A stretch of 64,000 nucleotides of DNA from Cristatella mucedo. Lineage: Eukaryota; Bryozoa; Phylactolaemata; Cristatellidae. Position 1 is the first letter of the stretch. The number at the start of each line of letters is the position of its first letter. The DNA lies in assembly GCA_009760855.2 (NCBI GenBank), contig WPIO01000022.1, positions 427,001 to 491,000 on the forward strand, read 5' to 3'. Below, one piece after another: positions 1 to 11,059 of the stretch. The notes under the pieces are model-generated. The model did no database searches. It saw only the letters and a list, made by a program, of their open reading frames with translations, and had not been told where the DNA came from. The translations under genes were made by a program, and so were the position numbers.

Positions 1-611
1 CCTTCCTATGGGACAGTGCGGGTCTCGCATGTGAAAGGTCAGCAGGCGGCCACTTCCCGTTTAGCGGCCGTTGGCGACTTTACTCGGTTCGACGTGACTC
101 TTCTCTCCTGTGGGAGTACTTTTCCAGGTTAAATCTTACGCAGCCTTTATTGAACATCTGTGCGAATCCATCCCTTGACTTTAGGATTGTATGGCAACGC
201 TAACTAGTCACCGAAACGGCCGGATGAGGAATTGACATGGGGTGGACACTTGGTGGGAATCTCCCACATTCTCTCGCACACAAGTTCGCTTGCGATTACG
301 ACCACATTCTTAAATGCATGTGAATTTTAAAATGACAGTTAAGTTGGGCTGAATTGATCGAAGTCTAGCATTTTTTCTGCTAGTGTGGTGCCTCTTAGAA
401 CCCTGGTCGTTGGTAGACGCATAATGCTTAGATCCTTTCTGTTGCTTGGGTCTTACTTCCTGGGCCACTAGAGAGCTCTCATCTTCAGAAGCCTCATAAA
501 TATACCCATGCCTGACTATTCCAAGATGCGTCAATATCCATAGACTTCCAGAAAGAAGAAGAAGAGAAGAGCCGCCACGTGGTAGCTATATTACCGCTTA
601 CAGCAGGCCAT
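1..611. other. Upstream stretch, nothing recognised
   Basis: Mixed-composition DNA. No coding exon, repeat family member or RNA gene could be supported. Confidence 0.4.
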
Positions 612-757
612 CAGCTGGTTTGGCCTCCGGCGGTCAAGGTGCTCTCGCCCCGGGGACCAAGGTCTGGCTGAGGTCGTTGGCTCGAGCTCCGAGGCATATG
701 TGAAGCGCCTGAATAGAGATTGAGTTCTCCTGGGGCGCCATACAAATGAATTAAATT
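612..757 (+). mobile_element. SINE-B copy (tRNA-derived, LINE-like tail)
   Basis: The head carries a TGGTTTGGCC A-box region and a degenerate B-box (GGCTCGAGC). It continues into GTGAAGCGCC, then GAGATTGAGTTCTCC, a GGGCGCC end and an AT-rich tail. The order and bases match the other SINE-B copies in the window, especially 54628-54762. Confidence 0.75.
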
Positions 758-1261
758 TATATTTATTTATAAGAAAACTTCCTGCTGCTGGACTCGAACC
801 CACAATCTGTTTACTGAAATGCTAGCACAAAACCAGCGGCTAGTGTTATTAATTCTATAGAAATTTCTGGAGCAGCGGATACTTAAGGTGTGGTGTGCGT
901 GAACGAGAGTCTCCAGAGCTGCTCCACGCGTTAATAGCGGCGCTCCGGAATGGGCACGGGTCAGCGAGAGCTACCAGAGTTTAAGCTCTTTACTTTGCAT
1001 GCTGCTTGGCGCATGGACGTGCCGTGCTGTACTGATTGACAGATTGGTATCTTGCAGAGTACATTAGTTGTAACGAGCGCTGATGTTAACGCTAGCGTGG
1101 AATTCTGTGCAGGTCCTTCTTGCGCCGAAGACTTAGAGGAGCTTAGGTAATACAGACTCGGTGCGTCGAACAAAATTGGCTGCAGAATCCGCTCCCAGGC
1201 CGACGCAATTTGGAGAGATAAGAAAAAATATGCCTAAGAATTATATTGTAATAATAACATG

Positions 1262-1318
1262 AAAAAATATATATAGCGACCTAAGAGAACGAAATCTCAT
1301 GATAGGCACTTTGCATAT
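1262..1318 (-). mobile_element. SINE-B/LINE 3'-tail fragment
   Basis: Only the shared tail remains in antisense (AGCGACCTAAGAGAACGAAA and onward to CACTTTGCATAT). It cannot be assigned to SINE-B or the LINE without its upstream part. The flanks (764-1261 and 1319-1489) show nothing recognisable. Confidence 0.5.
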
Positions 1319-1489
1319 CCTGAAAAGGATGTCAATTGGTTATTTATATGTTACATTTTAGAACACAAAGTCACTCAAAGGACTATTCATTCGCATGCAG
1401 CAACGGCTGAGAAGATCAAGTAGATTTTTAGCTTCTTTTTGAATATTTCCGAATCAGCAAATATCAGGATGTCAGTTTGCTGTGAGCAT

Positions 1490-1925
1490 CACGCTCTGAG
1501 AGCATGCGAATTTAAGGCGTGATCTCCAAGGGATTTGAGGTTCGTTAGAGGCAACACAAAGCGACTCGAGGCAGAAGAGCCGGTGATGCAGCGTAAGCCT
1601 GGCTACGAAGTAGCTCAGATCATGCAGGCCAACGGAGCAAGACAACGGAGGCGATCTGAAGGCGATCAGTGACAGAACCTTGAAGTCGGCACGCTCGCTG
1701 CTTGATGGGTAGCCAGTAAATACTAGTGAAAGGGTGTGAGCTCGTGTAGCAGTTTCGCATTTCACGACAAACGAGCCTACGTTTGACAACGACGACGCTG
1801 CCGAGTTTTGCTACACCAAGAGTTTCGTGAATGCATGGCGTTTGCGTCAGTATCTAAGCAGCCAGGAGTTTTAGCAATAATACGCCAGTGAAAATGAGCA
1901 GACTTGATTGCGGAGTTGCTGTTGC
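1490..1925 (-). pseudogene. Decayed L2/CR1-type LINE fragment (ORF2 C-terminal region)
   Basis: On the minus strand the frame RADFKVLSL, then LHHRLFCLESL, resembles the ORF2 C-terminal block of the copy at 26266-27765 (RIYFKVLSLTFRSL). The nucleotide stretch 1830-1925 also aligns with 26976-27075, sharing CGTGAATGCATG, TTTTAGCAAT and GCAGACTTGA. It is very diverged, with many stops. Confidence 0.6.
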
Positions 1926-2631
1926 AATGCCCCGCTTCTATGAACCTAAAGCTTGGCCGCTGATTCATAGCCAAGAGCCGCTTAGGAGAAAGACGCGACA
2001 GGTCGAGGCTTACGAGCTGTGCAATTTATGGTTATGTACGAACGAGATCATTGCATGACTTACGAGCTCGCTACTTTATAAGGCATGGGCCTGACTGCAG
2101 TCGCTCAATTAGAGTAACGGTCTGCCTGTCGGTAAGTCCTAGCGCTGCTGAGCGTGAGCTACTGTAGAGGAGTCTGCTGGAAGTCAGCTGTAGTGTATCA
2201 GCCGTAATATACGGCTACTATTTGTGCCTTTTTATAATACGGTGTCGTTGATAGCGCTTCGTGCAGAATATTGAACGCTGTGTCATTATCGCTGGCGCGT
2301 AGCGAGCTTGACGTATTTGTACATTGAACACATCGTACCGTAACTACCCGAACTAGCGAGGGTCGCTCGGTCATATTATTGTCACCTTTTGAAGAGTCAT
2401 TTTTGTAGCGGGCACCAACCAATAATCTGTGCTGAGGCTGCAGGAGCTATACTAGTCGAACTAATTTTGAGTGTAAGGTTTGTCAATTTCTGAGTGTAGC
2501 TGTTTCTTTGTATTTCTGAGTGATTTTCCTATTCAGGCGAAACGGAAAAGCCGCGGAGCAGAGCTACGTCGCACAAGTGCAGCGCATACTTGTGGCGCGC
2601 GAGCTTGTGAAAGCCGGCGAGTGAGGCGCAG
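1926..2631. other. Nothing recognised
   Basis: No exon, repeat family or hairpin could be supported between the LINE relic and the purine tract. Confidence 0.4.
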
Positions 2632-2896
2632 GAAAGGAAAGGGAAGGAAAGGAAAGCGAGCGAGGCACAGGAAGCGGAAGGAAAGAGAGGGGAAAGGAAG
2701 AAAAGGGAAGGAAAGGAAAGGAAAGGGAAGGAAAGGAAAGGAAAGCGAATGGGAAGCGAAGGAAAGGGAAGGGAAGGAAAGGAAAGGAAAGGAATGGGAA
2801 GGGAAGGAAAGAAAAGGGAAGGATAGGAAAGGGAAGGAGAGGGAAGGAAAGGGAAGGAAAGGAAACGAAAGGAAGGAAAGGGAAAGGAAGGAAACA
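2632..2896 (+). repeat. Purine-only GGAAA/GGGAA tract
   Basis: About 265 bases almost entirely of A and G on the plus strand, built from AGGAA, GGGAAGG and AAAGGAA words without a strict period. Several long open frames cross it on both strands only because such tracts lack stop codons. Such homopurine runs can adopt triplex (H-DNA) structure. Confidence 0.9.
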
Positions 2897-3613
2897 GGAG
2901 AGGGGAGTGGCTTCTGTCTGCCTCGTGGGCAGAGGGGCTGGCAGATTGAAGCAGCCCAGAGTATTGGCTGAGGCGAAGTGACAATTAGATCGCGGAGTGG
3001 GTGCAGACCCGGGCCCATCCCCAGGCGGCCGATTGAAGGAAAGTGGATGGGTGTGTTGGGTGGCGCCCGAAACCTCCTTCATGTTGGTCCAAGTGGGGCC
3101 CAGAGCCCGCGGTCCAGCTCCCTACAGCCACGACACGGAGTGAATTTATCGGCTCGTTCTGATATCGCTGATATACTCACCGATATCGCGTCTATCGCAG
3201 GCGCTCGATGGGCACAACTTAAAGGCCCCGCCCGCATCGGAGTGCTCCGAAATCTTGCGATACTCGCTTGTTTCCAAACGCAGTCATTTTATGAGATTAG
3301 TCCGAGGACTGGTTCTTATTTGAAAAAAGCTAGATGCTGAGTCGAATGGATGCTTTAGTGCCCCCACCATCAAAGAGTTCTACAGGTAGGCAGGACGGCG
3401 GCAGTAGGTAATGGTAGCTGGCCAACACTGAGGAGCCGGGTTAACGTGGGATACAGAGCGGCAAGCCAGTACACAGAAGGCTGGGGGGGGGAGGGCTTTA
3501 TTTCCTCCAAAAGACTACCCGAAAGTAGTGCATTCGCTCGCTTGCTCCTCTGTAGCAGCCAGCTCTGTTGTCGACGAGTCTGCTAGAGGGCAGACGCACT
3601 CAGAAAGCTGCGG

Positions 3614-3698
3614 CAGGCTAGCAGGCTAGCAGGCTAGCAGGCTAGCAGGCTAGCAGGCTAGCAGGCTAGCAGGCTAGCAGGCTAGCAGGCTAGCAGGC
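3614..3698 (+). repeat. 8-bp minisatellite, unit CAGGCTAG (about 10.5 copies)
   Basis: A nearly perfect tandem array of the 8-mer, ending in CAGGCTCAGC. The unit contains the palindromic GCTAGC. The array is uniform enough to be recent or homogenised. Confidence 0.95.
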
Positions 3699-6696
3699 TC
3701 AGCGCTAACGCCCCTTAGTCTCGCCGGGGCGGGAAGCTACCTCCTTTTTTAAATGGCACTAAAAAGACTGAGATAGTGCTCCTACGGTGTGCACAACGAG
3801 TCGGTTTCTAAAGGTTGGGCTAATACTACTCTTTTTTTTAAAGAGAGTGGCAATGTTTTTAAAGCGTGGCTAAACTGGTATTGAATTTTCAGTCAGACCC
3901 AAAGACGCCTGCAGGGCGGTGCGTCGTCGACTGCTTCTGCATCGGTGCAGCTTAAGATCCTCCGGGAAGGACATTCATTTGCTGAAATCTATCGGATCGA
4001 CTTTCGTCCGGATTCGTCCGGATTCAGATTGGACTTTTCTGGGCGACGAACCTCTAGAGCACAGCTACAAGTGTCTTGTTTGAGGGTGAACCCAGTTTCC
4101 GTGCAGCTCGCCGTTGGGGTGTGGCTTGAGGCGGTCCAACTGAGGCCGACCGTTTCTTTTTAGACGGAATCAAAACATTGCTTCCGGGCGGCGCGTGGCG
4201 GTCGGTGCCCAAGTGTAGGCTCTCCTAACGTGAGGATGTGCCGACCGTTTTTTAGAGGGCGCCAGAAGAACTTTTCCGGGCGGCGCGCCTTCGCCGTGCG
4301 TATTGAGGCTCAGCATGTGCAGGTCGCTAAAGATCTTGGAGGGAAGTCAAGGAAGCGCTTAGGGAAGGCGCACGCGCGCTCACACAGTTCTGCACAGGCG
4401 TCGTGAACAAGCCGATTGAATACCTTCAGGTACTGGCTTCTGCTAAGGAGCTGTCAAAGTTTTAGTAACTTAATCAACTCGCTAACTTGGGGAGTGGGCG
4501 AGATTAGCTGATACTAACCATAACACGTCAGCGAAGGACTTTAACACCCATCTGCATTGCCCTAGTAACTGTAGTCTGATGCCGCAGTGTGAGCAGATGA
4601 GCAGCACCTATTTGATAACCTATTCGATCCAGCTCCGGCTTTTTGAAAAGTGTCAGTTTTTGCAAAGAATCAACGGTAAAACTGAGGGCATAGCCAATCG
4701 ATGGAAATAATCACTTACTTACCACAGCATAGTTTAAAGCAATTAATCTCTCATATAACACCTCTGGCATACAATTGCCAAAGTACTTCCAGTAAATCGG
4801 ACCCAGGGGGTAGAAAGCCCGTCTGCCGCCGGCAGACGGCAAAAGTACGACGGCACACTCTCCCATTATCTACGGTCATTCTGACTCCAAGTCAAGGCTG
4901 AGCCCTTCCTTAACAAATTCATGGCTACACGGCAGTAAGGCTGCAAACGTCGGCACCCGGGTACCTCTGCAAAGTTGCATTGTGGACCCAGAGCACCGTC
5001 GTGCGCCAAGTTAGAGCAGGCGCAGGCACCGGAATGCTGAAAGAAAACTAAGCTAAAATGAAATCCGAACCCTAAAATAGGGCACGCGAGAAAAGAAAGC
5101 CAGAAGAGCCATGTTCGAGTCTATGTGTACAGTTAATATTCATCTTGCGATCGTTTGACTTACGAGAACCCAGTTTTAAGCGCCCGAAAAAACTAGGACA
5201 TTGAGTAAGGCCGAGCTAAAATAGCGCGGTTGGTCACATCGCCTCGCATCGACCAGCTCAGCATGGAAGTCCTCAATGAGCGAGCGCGATTTGTGAGAAG
5301 CTGCAGGAACTTGCATGATGTGGCTCATATACGGCATGCCTGTTGTCGGGCTGGGTCGGGGGCGGGTGGGGCGGGCGTGGCATTTTGGGCAAAAATTTTC
5401 GTGGATCAGATATCGCTGTACAATATTCAAGTTATTGAAAGTATCGCTTCTCAAGGTAAGTCACAAAGTGTGCAGACAGAGAAATCAAATTTCATTGCGG
5501 CAGCCATTTTGGCCCGACTTTTTCCACTCGTACTGGAGCATGTCCATCGCCCTCTCAGGACCAAGACTCAAAAGACTGTACTAAAGAAAAGACAGCCTGA
5601 GATGCGGTCGCGTCGGCGGAAATCGAGTTCGCATCGCTGTCGCGAGCAAAGGACGCTGCGGACGCTGTTTTGGCGGGCTCGCTTCGGCACTCTTCTGGTG
5701 GCTCGGGCGTGCGCAGCCGTACGTGGCAGCCCGCCGAGGGATTGTAAACCAATAGCCAATGCGGCGCCTATAAGCTCAGCTTTCGGGCGACACGTGCACC
5801 TAAATCGGGGGGGGGGGGCTAAATTGAGATGTAGAAGCATGGCTTTTCAGAATGTCACCACACCCTGCTACGCTCGTGGGTGCTCGCCACCGGCTTCGTC
5901 ACCCTGCTAGTTGCATAGCAGCGCGGAAAGTGTCTCTGAAAGTACTCCCTTCTCTATTTTGGCTGTAAAAACAGGTTTCGATCGCATCATGGAAACGAAT
6001 GTCGAGGAGACAGTTGGCCAGGAGTCAATCGAGGCCATGGATCGTCACAGAACCGTCACCCAGTCTCTGATTGTACCGACACAGTATGTCTGCTCTGTGT
6101 ACGGACACTGTATGTCCGCTCTGTTTGTCGATACCTGGGGTAGCTGAGTAGCTGTACTTTTTTAACGTTCTCTATGTTTTTACAGCTCTTCTGTAGAGAA
6201 AATAAAGTCTGGTCGATAACACAGCTTGCATAAGATAAGAATTTTTGCGTAGCGCCCCACAAAGAACTAAATCTCTTTCTTGGCACTTTAAATATGTGGT
6301 AATGGTAGCTTTCCTGAACCGATAAAGCTACTCATTCGGCCTCGGTTGTACGTGCGTAAACTGTGCGAACTTATGAATATATATTTAATTTGTGGGCGGA
6401 AATTTGTAATCCCCGCTGGAATACTAATGCTTTAGCTAGTCATCAGTAGCGCCTCAAAAAACCGATTGCTCGAATCATAGCTCAGATGCACGCTTTGCAG
6501 GCAAACTAGATGCGCAGCTGTTCACAGCGATTACCTGAATCGCTGTGATCACAGGAATCGCAAGGCCGTGGTTTCAGTTGGGGTGGAGGGGAGAGGAGCA
6601 GGCGAGGGGATGAGAAAAGGAGAAAGATAGAGACGGTGGGAGACGAGGTTTGAGAGTCACTAAAGCACAGCAGAAAAAAATAGAATTCATTTACAC
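3699..6696. other. GC-rich upstream DNA with no supportable gene
   Basis: There is a degenerate direct duplication of a GC-rich motif (GCCGACCGTTT followed by CCGGGCGGCGCG) at about 4147-4195 and 4239-4292. A 21-nt palindrome lies at 4819-4839. A CpG-rich stretch covers 5200-5920, with overlapping open frames on both strands (longest 5230-5910) and two CCAAT boxes followed by TATAAG at 5749-5773. None of the translations resembles a family I know. Confidence 0.4.
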
Positions 6697-6823
6697 AGCT
6701 CCCAAAGAGGACTTCAGTCTCTATCCAGGTGTTTTATATCCGGACCTCGGTCATCAAATGCATTCAACTTGACCTCGGTCGTCATTGGCGAGCAGATTAA
6801 CCCCTGGGCCAAACCAGGGCTTT
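6697..6823 (-). mobile_element. SINE-B copy, diverged
   Basis: In antisense, the tail (GAGGACTTCAGTCTCTATCCAG) leads to the degenerate B-box and ends with the head motif GGGCCAAACCAGGG. That is the reverse complement of the CCCTGGTTTGGCCC start seen in other copies. Confidence 0.65.
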
Positions 6824-7034
6824 CGCTGTCTACCCGACTCTATAGATTTCGGCAGCGGGCGGCATACAGTTATTGATGTGCAATGCCCGATAGATCGGGA
6901 CCGATCGGGAGCGAAGGTTTTGAAACAGGGCTCGTGCGTTTTACTTTGCGGGTTCGGTTGCTAAGGCTTGTAAGAAATGGTGAAAGCAGAATGAATTTAA
7001 TTTTGATCTGGTTTTCAAAACTTGGTAACCTTTG

Positions 7035-7127
7035 ACCTGTAACGTTTGCAGCAAATGTAAAGTGCCTAAAAAGAGATCGAGTTCTCTGACGGTGCTATAA
7101 CAAATGTATTACTCTTTTCTTATTATT
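7035..7127 (+). mobile_element. L2-type LINE 3' end (short copy)
   Basis: Begins GCAGCAAATGTAAAGTGCC and continues through GAGATCGAGTTCTCTGA and GGTGCTATA to a TTATTATT-like tail. This is the common 3' end of the LINE family, truncated to under 100 bp. The flank 7128-7591 shows nothing recognisable. Confidence 0.7.
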
Positions 7128-7591
7128 GATTCCTTGCAGAATCCTTCGGATGAAATCTGTACGCGCGTGTCATAGCAAGTAGTTCTTGTAAGAAGAAAGC
7201 GTACGAATAGAGCCCGAATAGAATCCGATTTTTGTCCGGGTATCTGCACTCTTCACCGTCGAGCCGGCTTCTTGTTTGCTAGCACCGGGCCTTGGATCTG
7301 CAACGATTCGCCCATTCCACAAGATTCGCAGGCACGAGCCCGGCAAGACAGCTCGGGGACTGAGCACGCTCGAAGTGGTAGATTGGCTGACAAAAACACG
7401 GCGAATCCGGTTCTGGTCTCAGAGACAGCCTCGTGACTGCTGAGTTACAGCATGATGCTCGACCGTGCGGTGCGGTGCAGCTTGTATGAAGCGCGTCGAC
7501 ACCGAGCTTGCGGCCTTAATCAAGTTGCCGCTAATTAGCTGAGCTGCTGAGTCCCTACAACTTGCCGAGTCATTTGCCAAGTAGGCTAACC

Positions 7592-7749
<158 letters not shown>

Positions 7750-8083
7750 AGCGATCCTCGGAACGAAACACAAACACTAAAGCTAAACACGAATGGTTTT
7801 CGAATGCCGTTCGAGGCGAAGGTAAGCCATTCCTGCTTTGGCTGGTCACGTCAGGCCAGCTGTCTCGGCAACCTCTACAGTTGCCGCTTCTCAATAGTTG
7901 CTCGTCTACCGCCAGCAGACGCCGTATCTTGTTGGTTTTTTAACGGGACGGCTATCCTGGCGGTAAATATATGTTTCTCGATAGTTCAAATTTAAAGTAC
8001 GCGACTCACCTAGTCATCTGGCCGAGACGAAGCGAACTTGTTGACTGACCTGCTTAGGTCGCTAGCGCGCAAAAGGCGGAAAA

Positions 8084-8215
8084 ATACTAGCTGATTCAAC
8101 AGCCTCTCCGGTACAGCGACAGAAGAGCCTTTACGGCTATCGCCACCGCTTGCAACAGCAATACAGGATCGCCCACGGCAGGATTCGAACCCACGACCTC
8201 GAAAGTCAGCTAGTG
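8084..8215 (-). mobile_element. SINE-A copy (tRNA-derived)
   Basis: In antisense this carries the SINE-A tail (AGCTGATTCAACAGCCTCT, GACAGAAGAGCCTTTACGG), then the GCCACCGCTTGC body, then the B-box GGATTCGAACC and the cloverleaf-like ACGACCTCG. It lies just upstream of the presumed LMF1 promoter. Confidence 0.8.
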
Positions 8216-8239
8216 GAAACTGTATGGCTGCCGTGGACG

Positions 8240-8717
8240 AACGGGTATATATGGAGAAAAGAAAGTTGTGGGTCGGTGGCTAAAAACAGAAGTAAATAAA
8301 TTTAGGTGGGCAACTACTAATTGATCCTTTGCCGCGTTCACGTTTACGCACGACTCCGACCTAAACTTAAGCCCACGCCAGCGGAATTCCGCAGCGAGTC
8401 TCGCATGGCCACATTCCAGCCTCGCTTTCTTGCAGGGCCTCCTGCTCGCCAGTGTGGTTGGGGTGGGGCAGGGGGCGGACCTGGGCCGCAATGTTGGCGC
8501 GTGGGTAGGTGGTTAGGTAGGGCGGCAGCAGTGGCAGTTTGCAGCTCCTGTGCAAAGGGCGTTTCGCTTCGCAGCGACTAGTGCGAGACATCAAAAGCGA
8601 GGTGGACCCTCCTAAGACGGTGGCACCGGCGGCACTCTCGTAGCGGAGACGAATAAGGTCGTCTTGACCGGAGCTGGGACTGAGGCTCCTCCATCCTGTC
8701 CAAGCGGAAGCGCGGGA
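8240..8717 (+). promoter_or_regulatory. CpG-rich promoter and 5' UTR region of LMF1 (inferred)
   Basis: From about 8380 the sequence becomes GC- and CpG-rich and stays so to about 9420, with the LMF1 start codon inside it. A GC-box-like GGGGGCGG lies at 8471-8478. A TATATAT string at 8245-8251 is 470 bp upstream of the ATG and may be incidental. An in-frame stop at 8613-8615 closes the reading frame before the ATG. No transcription start can be read from sequence alone. Confidence 0.35.
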
Positions 8718-8898
8718 ATGGACGGTGGCAGCGGCCCAAGCGTGTACCTCCGGAGAGCGAGGCCGCAGCTCACGAAAGTCCAAGATAGCAGCAGCCCACA
8801 AGAGACAGGCTCCTCAGCGAGCCCATCCCCATCTCTGGAACCGGGAACATACTGGCTGACCCGCGTGCTACTACTTCGCTACGTCGCGTTTATTTACG
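8718..8898 (+). CDS. LMF1: LMF1 exon 1 (N-terminus and start of first membrane segment)
   Basis: This exon encodes residues 1-60 plus the first base of codon 61. The start at 8718 is the first in-frame ATG after the stop at 8613; it has G at -3 and G at +4, a good Kozak context. Residues 1-42 are Ser/Pro-rich and hydrophilic. Residues 43-60 carry the conserved GTYWLTR block and the first half of membrane segment 1. The donor is GTACGG at 8899 (phase 1). Joining to the GA of exon 2 makes codon 61 (Gly) and continues the membrane segment as FIYGVAFLVAL, as expected of LMF1. The reading frame upstream is open back to 8616 without another ATG, so a longer N-terminus would need a non-ATG start or an upstream exon. 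Confidence 0.86.
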
Positions 8899-9067
8899 GT
8901 ACGGCTAATGGGCGCGTCGACGCTCGTACTCACTGACATTGATTGGTGGCTGCCTGTCCTCGCACCAAGAAAGCTTATGCACTTTTAATACAGCGTGTCG
9001 TAAGCGTGTTTTCTCTCGCAACCGATTCCGGCGTCGCGAGCGGCCTCGTCAGGTGGTCGGCCGCACG

Positions 9068-9099
9068 AGCCGCTGACGTCGGCGCCGACGTCAGCGGCT
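9068..9099. repeat. Perfect 32-bp palindrome with two TGACGTC sites
   Basis: The arm AGCCGCTGACGTCGGC is followed immediately by its exact reverse complement, centred at 9083/9084. Each arm holds a CRE-like TGACGTC. It lies 170 bp inside intron 1 within the CpG-rich region. It may be a regulatory site or simply a cruciform-prone sequence. Confidence 0.9.
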
Positions 9100-9311
9100 G
9101 GCGCTTCGTTCTGCTGAGTTTTCAGCACAGTTTTTGCGTACTGCCACCTGACTGAGCCCTGCAGTAGCGTTTCGCCCGCCGGTTCTTAATCTGCTGCAGC
9201 GGCTGACGGCCGTCGCTTTCTCGACGGCCGGCGCTCCCCACCCTCTGTCGTTCAAGGCCGACCCTAAGCGCTACCTCGACCGTTCTCGGCTCTTTTCAAC
9301 TTGGCGCCGTC

Positions 9312-9353
9312 GCTGTAGGCTGCTCCTTTTTCCAAAAAGAGCAGGCCTACAGC
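9312..9353. repeat. Inverted repeat (hairpin)
   Basis: GCTGTAGGC-TGCTC pairs with GAGCAGGCCTACAGC with one bulge. The inner CTTTTT/AAAAAG closes the stem to a two-base loop. A weaker inverted repeat (CTGCTCCCT/AGGGAGCAG) follows at 9468-9517, just after a poly-G run. Confidence 0.7.
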
Positions 9354-10146
9354 TCTTCTGACTTCAACGGACCGGCCTCGGCCTGTCTAAGATGGCAACT
9401 CTGGTCTCAGACGCCTCAGAGCTTTAGCTGCTCGCCTGGGGCTGGGGGGGGGGGGGGGCAGGAATTACTGCTCCCTGAGAGGCGAACCCCTCTGCGACCC
9501 GACACTCGAGGGAGCAGCAATGAGTGACTCTTGTGGACAATTAGCGCTTAAGAAATAAGATCAGCTTCGCAGCCACCGGTCGAAAAGTGGAGGGGGGCTA
9601 TGGGCCGTTGATGCTTGCACTCGGTTGGGGTCCGGAGAGGTGACAAGCTGTTGCATGTATCACGTGACATGGTAGGTGTGCATGGACGATTAGATGACTG
9701 TCGGTCGCCAGCATGTGACCGAAGGCTTCTGTGGGATATTAGCTGCTGTTGCAGGTGCCCAAACAGGTGGTTGCCTCATGTAATGGAAACAGCATGTATG
9801 TTTCTGTGCACGTTTGCTTCCCCTAAAGCCTCGAGCTATAAAAAAAGAACGGCTAAAGCTATGTCCGAAGTGTTTCACACCGTGTCCAGTGCGGTTGCTG
9901 CATGCATTTCATCGTTCGTCGACTGATAGGTGGTGGAGAACCCGGAGCTATTTTACACTTTGACCTCTTTTACATCACAGTTCCATCGTGGTGAATCATT
10001 CACTCATATTAAATATGTACGAATCAAAATATGTACATCACTGGTGATTTGAAGCTCACAGATGTTTGGCCATGCGGTCAGCTGTTGCCAGCCTTGAGAT
10101 TGGGTCAGCATTCATTGGAGCAGCTAGCTACACAGATGCAACTCAT

Positions 10147-10396
10147 TTAGTGGGTCCCTGTGATTCGTCCTTGATGTGCTTATGCGTGCTGACACTGTGC
10201 ATGCTGCCACTAACCACATTTGCATGCTGACCCTGTGCATGTCACCCCTAACCATATTATTCATTTCGTTTGTTTTTCAAGCATGATTTTACTTACCATT
10301 CAATTGCATTTCACTTTGCAGCAAATGTAAAGCGCCCAGAGAGAGAGATTAAGTTCTCTGAGGGCGCTTTATCAAGTGAATTATTATTATTATTAT
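10147..10396 (+). mobile_element. L2-type LINE 3' end with target-site duplication
   Basis: 250 bp of LINE 3' UTR, starting at TTAGTGGGTCCC and ending with the hairpin (AAGCGCCCAGAG onward) and (ATT)n. It is flanked by the 7-bp direct repeat AACTCAT at 10140-10146 and 10397-10403. It is closely similar to the antisense copies at 13673-14025 and 26266 onward. The short repeat shows a 5'-truncated insertion made by target-primed reverse transcription. Confidence 0.88.
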
Positions 10397-10717
10397 AACT
10401 CATGTTTGGTTCATAGTCTAGCCGTTAGCCGTTCCTATCGCTGGCTTGCTGATGCTCACAGTTCTTGGCAGTCAGCTAGCTGCTCCGAGTATGAAGTCAG
10501 GTCTCTCAGTCAGAGGGCACAGCCTGTGGTCAGTGCTTCGGACATCGGGCTGTGTGCTGCCACCTCTACGACTGGCAGGGCGTGCTCTCGAGGTTAGCTT
10601 AGTATTCTAGATATATTCTTTCGCAGCCATTAAGATGGCACTGAAGTGCAGGGTTGACGATTCACATGGTTTGTGATTCATTCCCGTCTGATAAATGACG
10701 TATCACTTTCACTATAT

Positions 10718-10719
<2 letters not shown>

Positions 10720-10771
<52 letters not shown>
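10720..10771 (+). repeat. (TG)n microsatellite
   Basis: About 25 uninterrupted TG units. Confidence 0.97.
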
Positions 10772-10772
<1 letters not shown>

Positions 10773-11059
10773 AGAAAGTAAACATCGTTTGTTTTGCCAA
10801 TTACTTCGAAGAAGAGCTCGGCTCGTGCCATCATCCAACCAGCAGACTGTGGTCTCCCTCTGCAGCTGCCGCCAACGTCACCAGCTAGCCGACTTCACTT
10901 CAGTGGCCAGTCATCGACCACTGTTTGGGTGCTGTACAAATTGTTAGTCACTAAGCCTGCACCATTGCACTGTACTGTACTGTATCTCTGTCTGCAACTC
11001 CGCAAAGCCACAAACTCTATGTGGGTGTTGGGCAGGAGAGTTTTGTATAGCCCACTCAC

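Noticed and set aside
2480-3082. Long Lys/Gly/Glu-rich and Ser/Phe/Pro-rich open frames on both strands
   Set aside because: They exist only because the purine tract contains no stop codons. There are no domains and no conserved start context.
3614-3698. CRISPR-like array
   Set aside because: It is a pure tandem 8-mer without spacers.
5230-5910. 226-codon open frame on the plus strand
   Set aside because: Arg/Ala-rich, with no recognisable domain and open frames overlapping on the other strand, as expected of CpG-rich DNA.
8245-8251. TATATAT as the LMF1 TATA box
   Set aside because: It lies 470 bp upstream of the ATG beside a SINE and outside the CpG-rich part. No support for initiation there.
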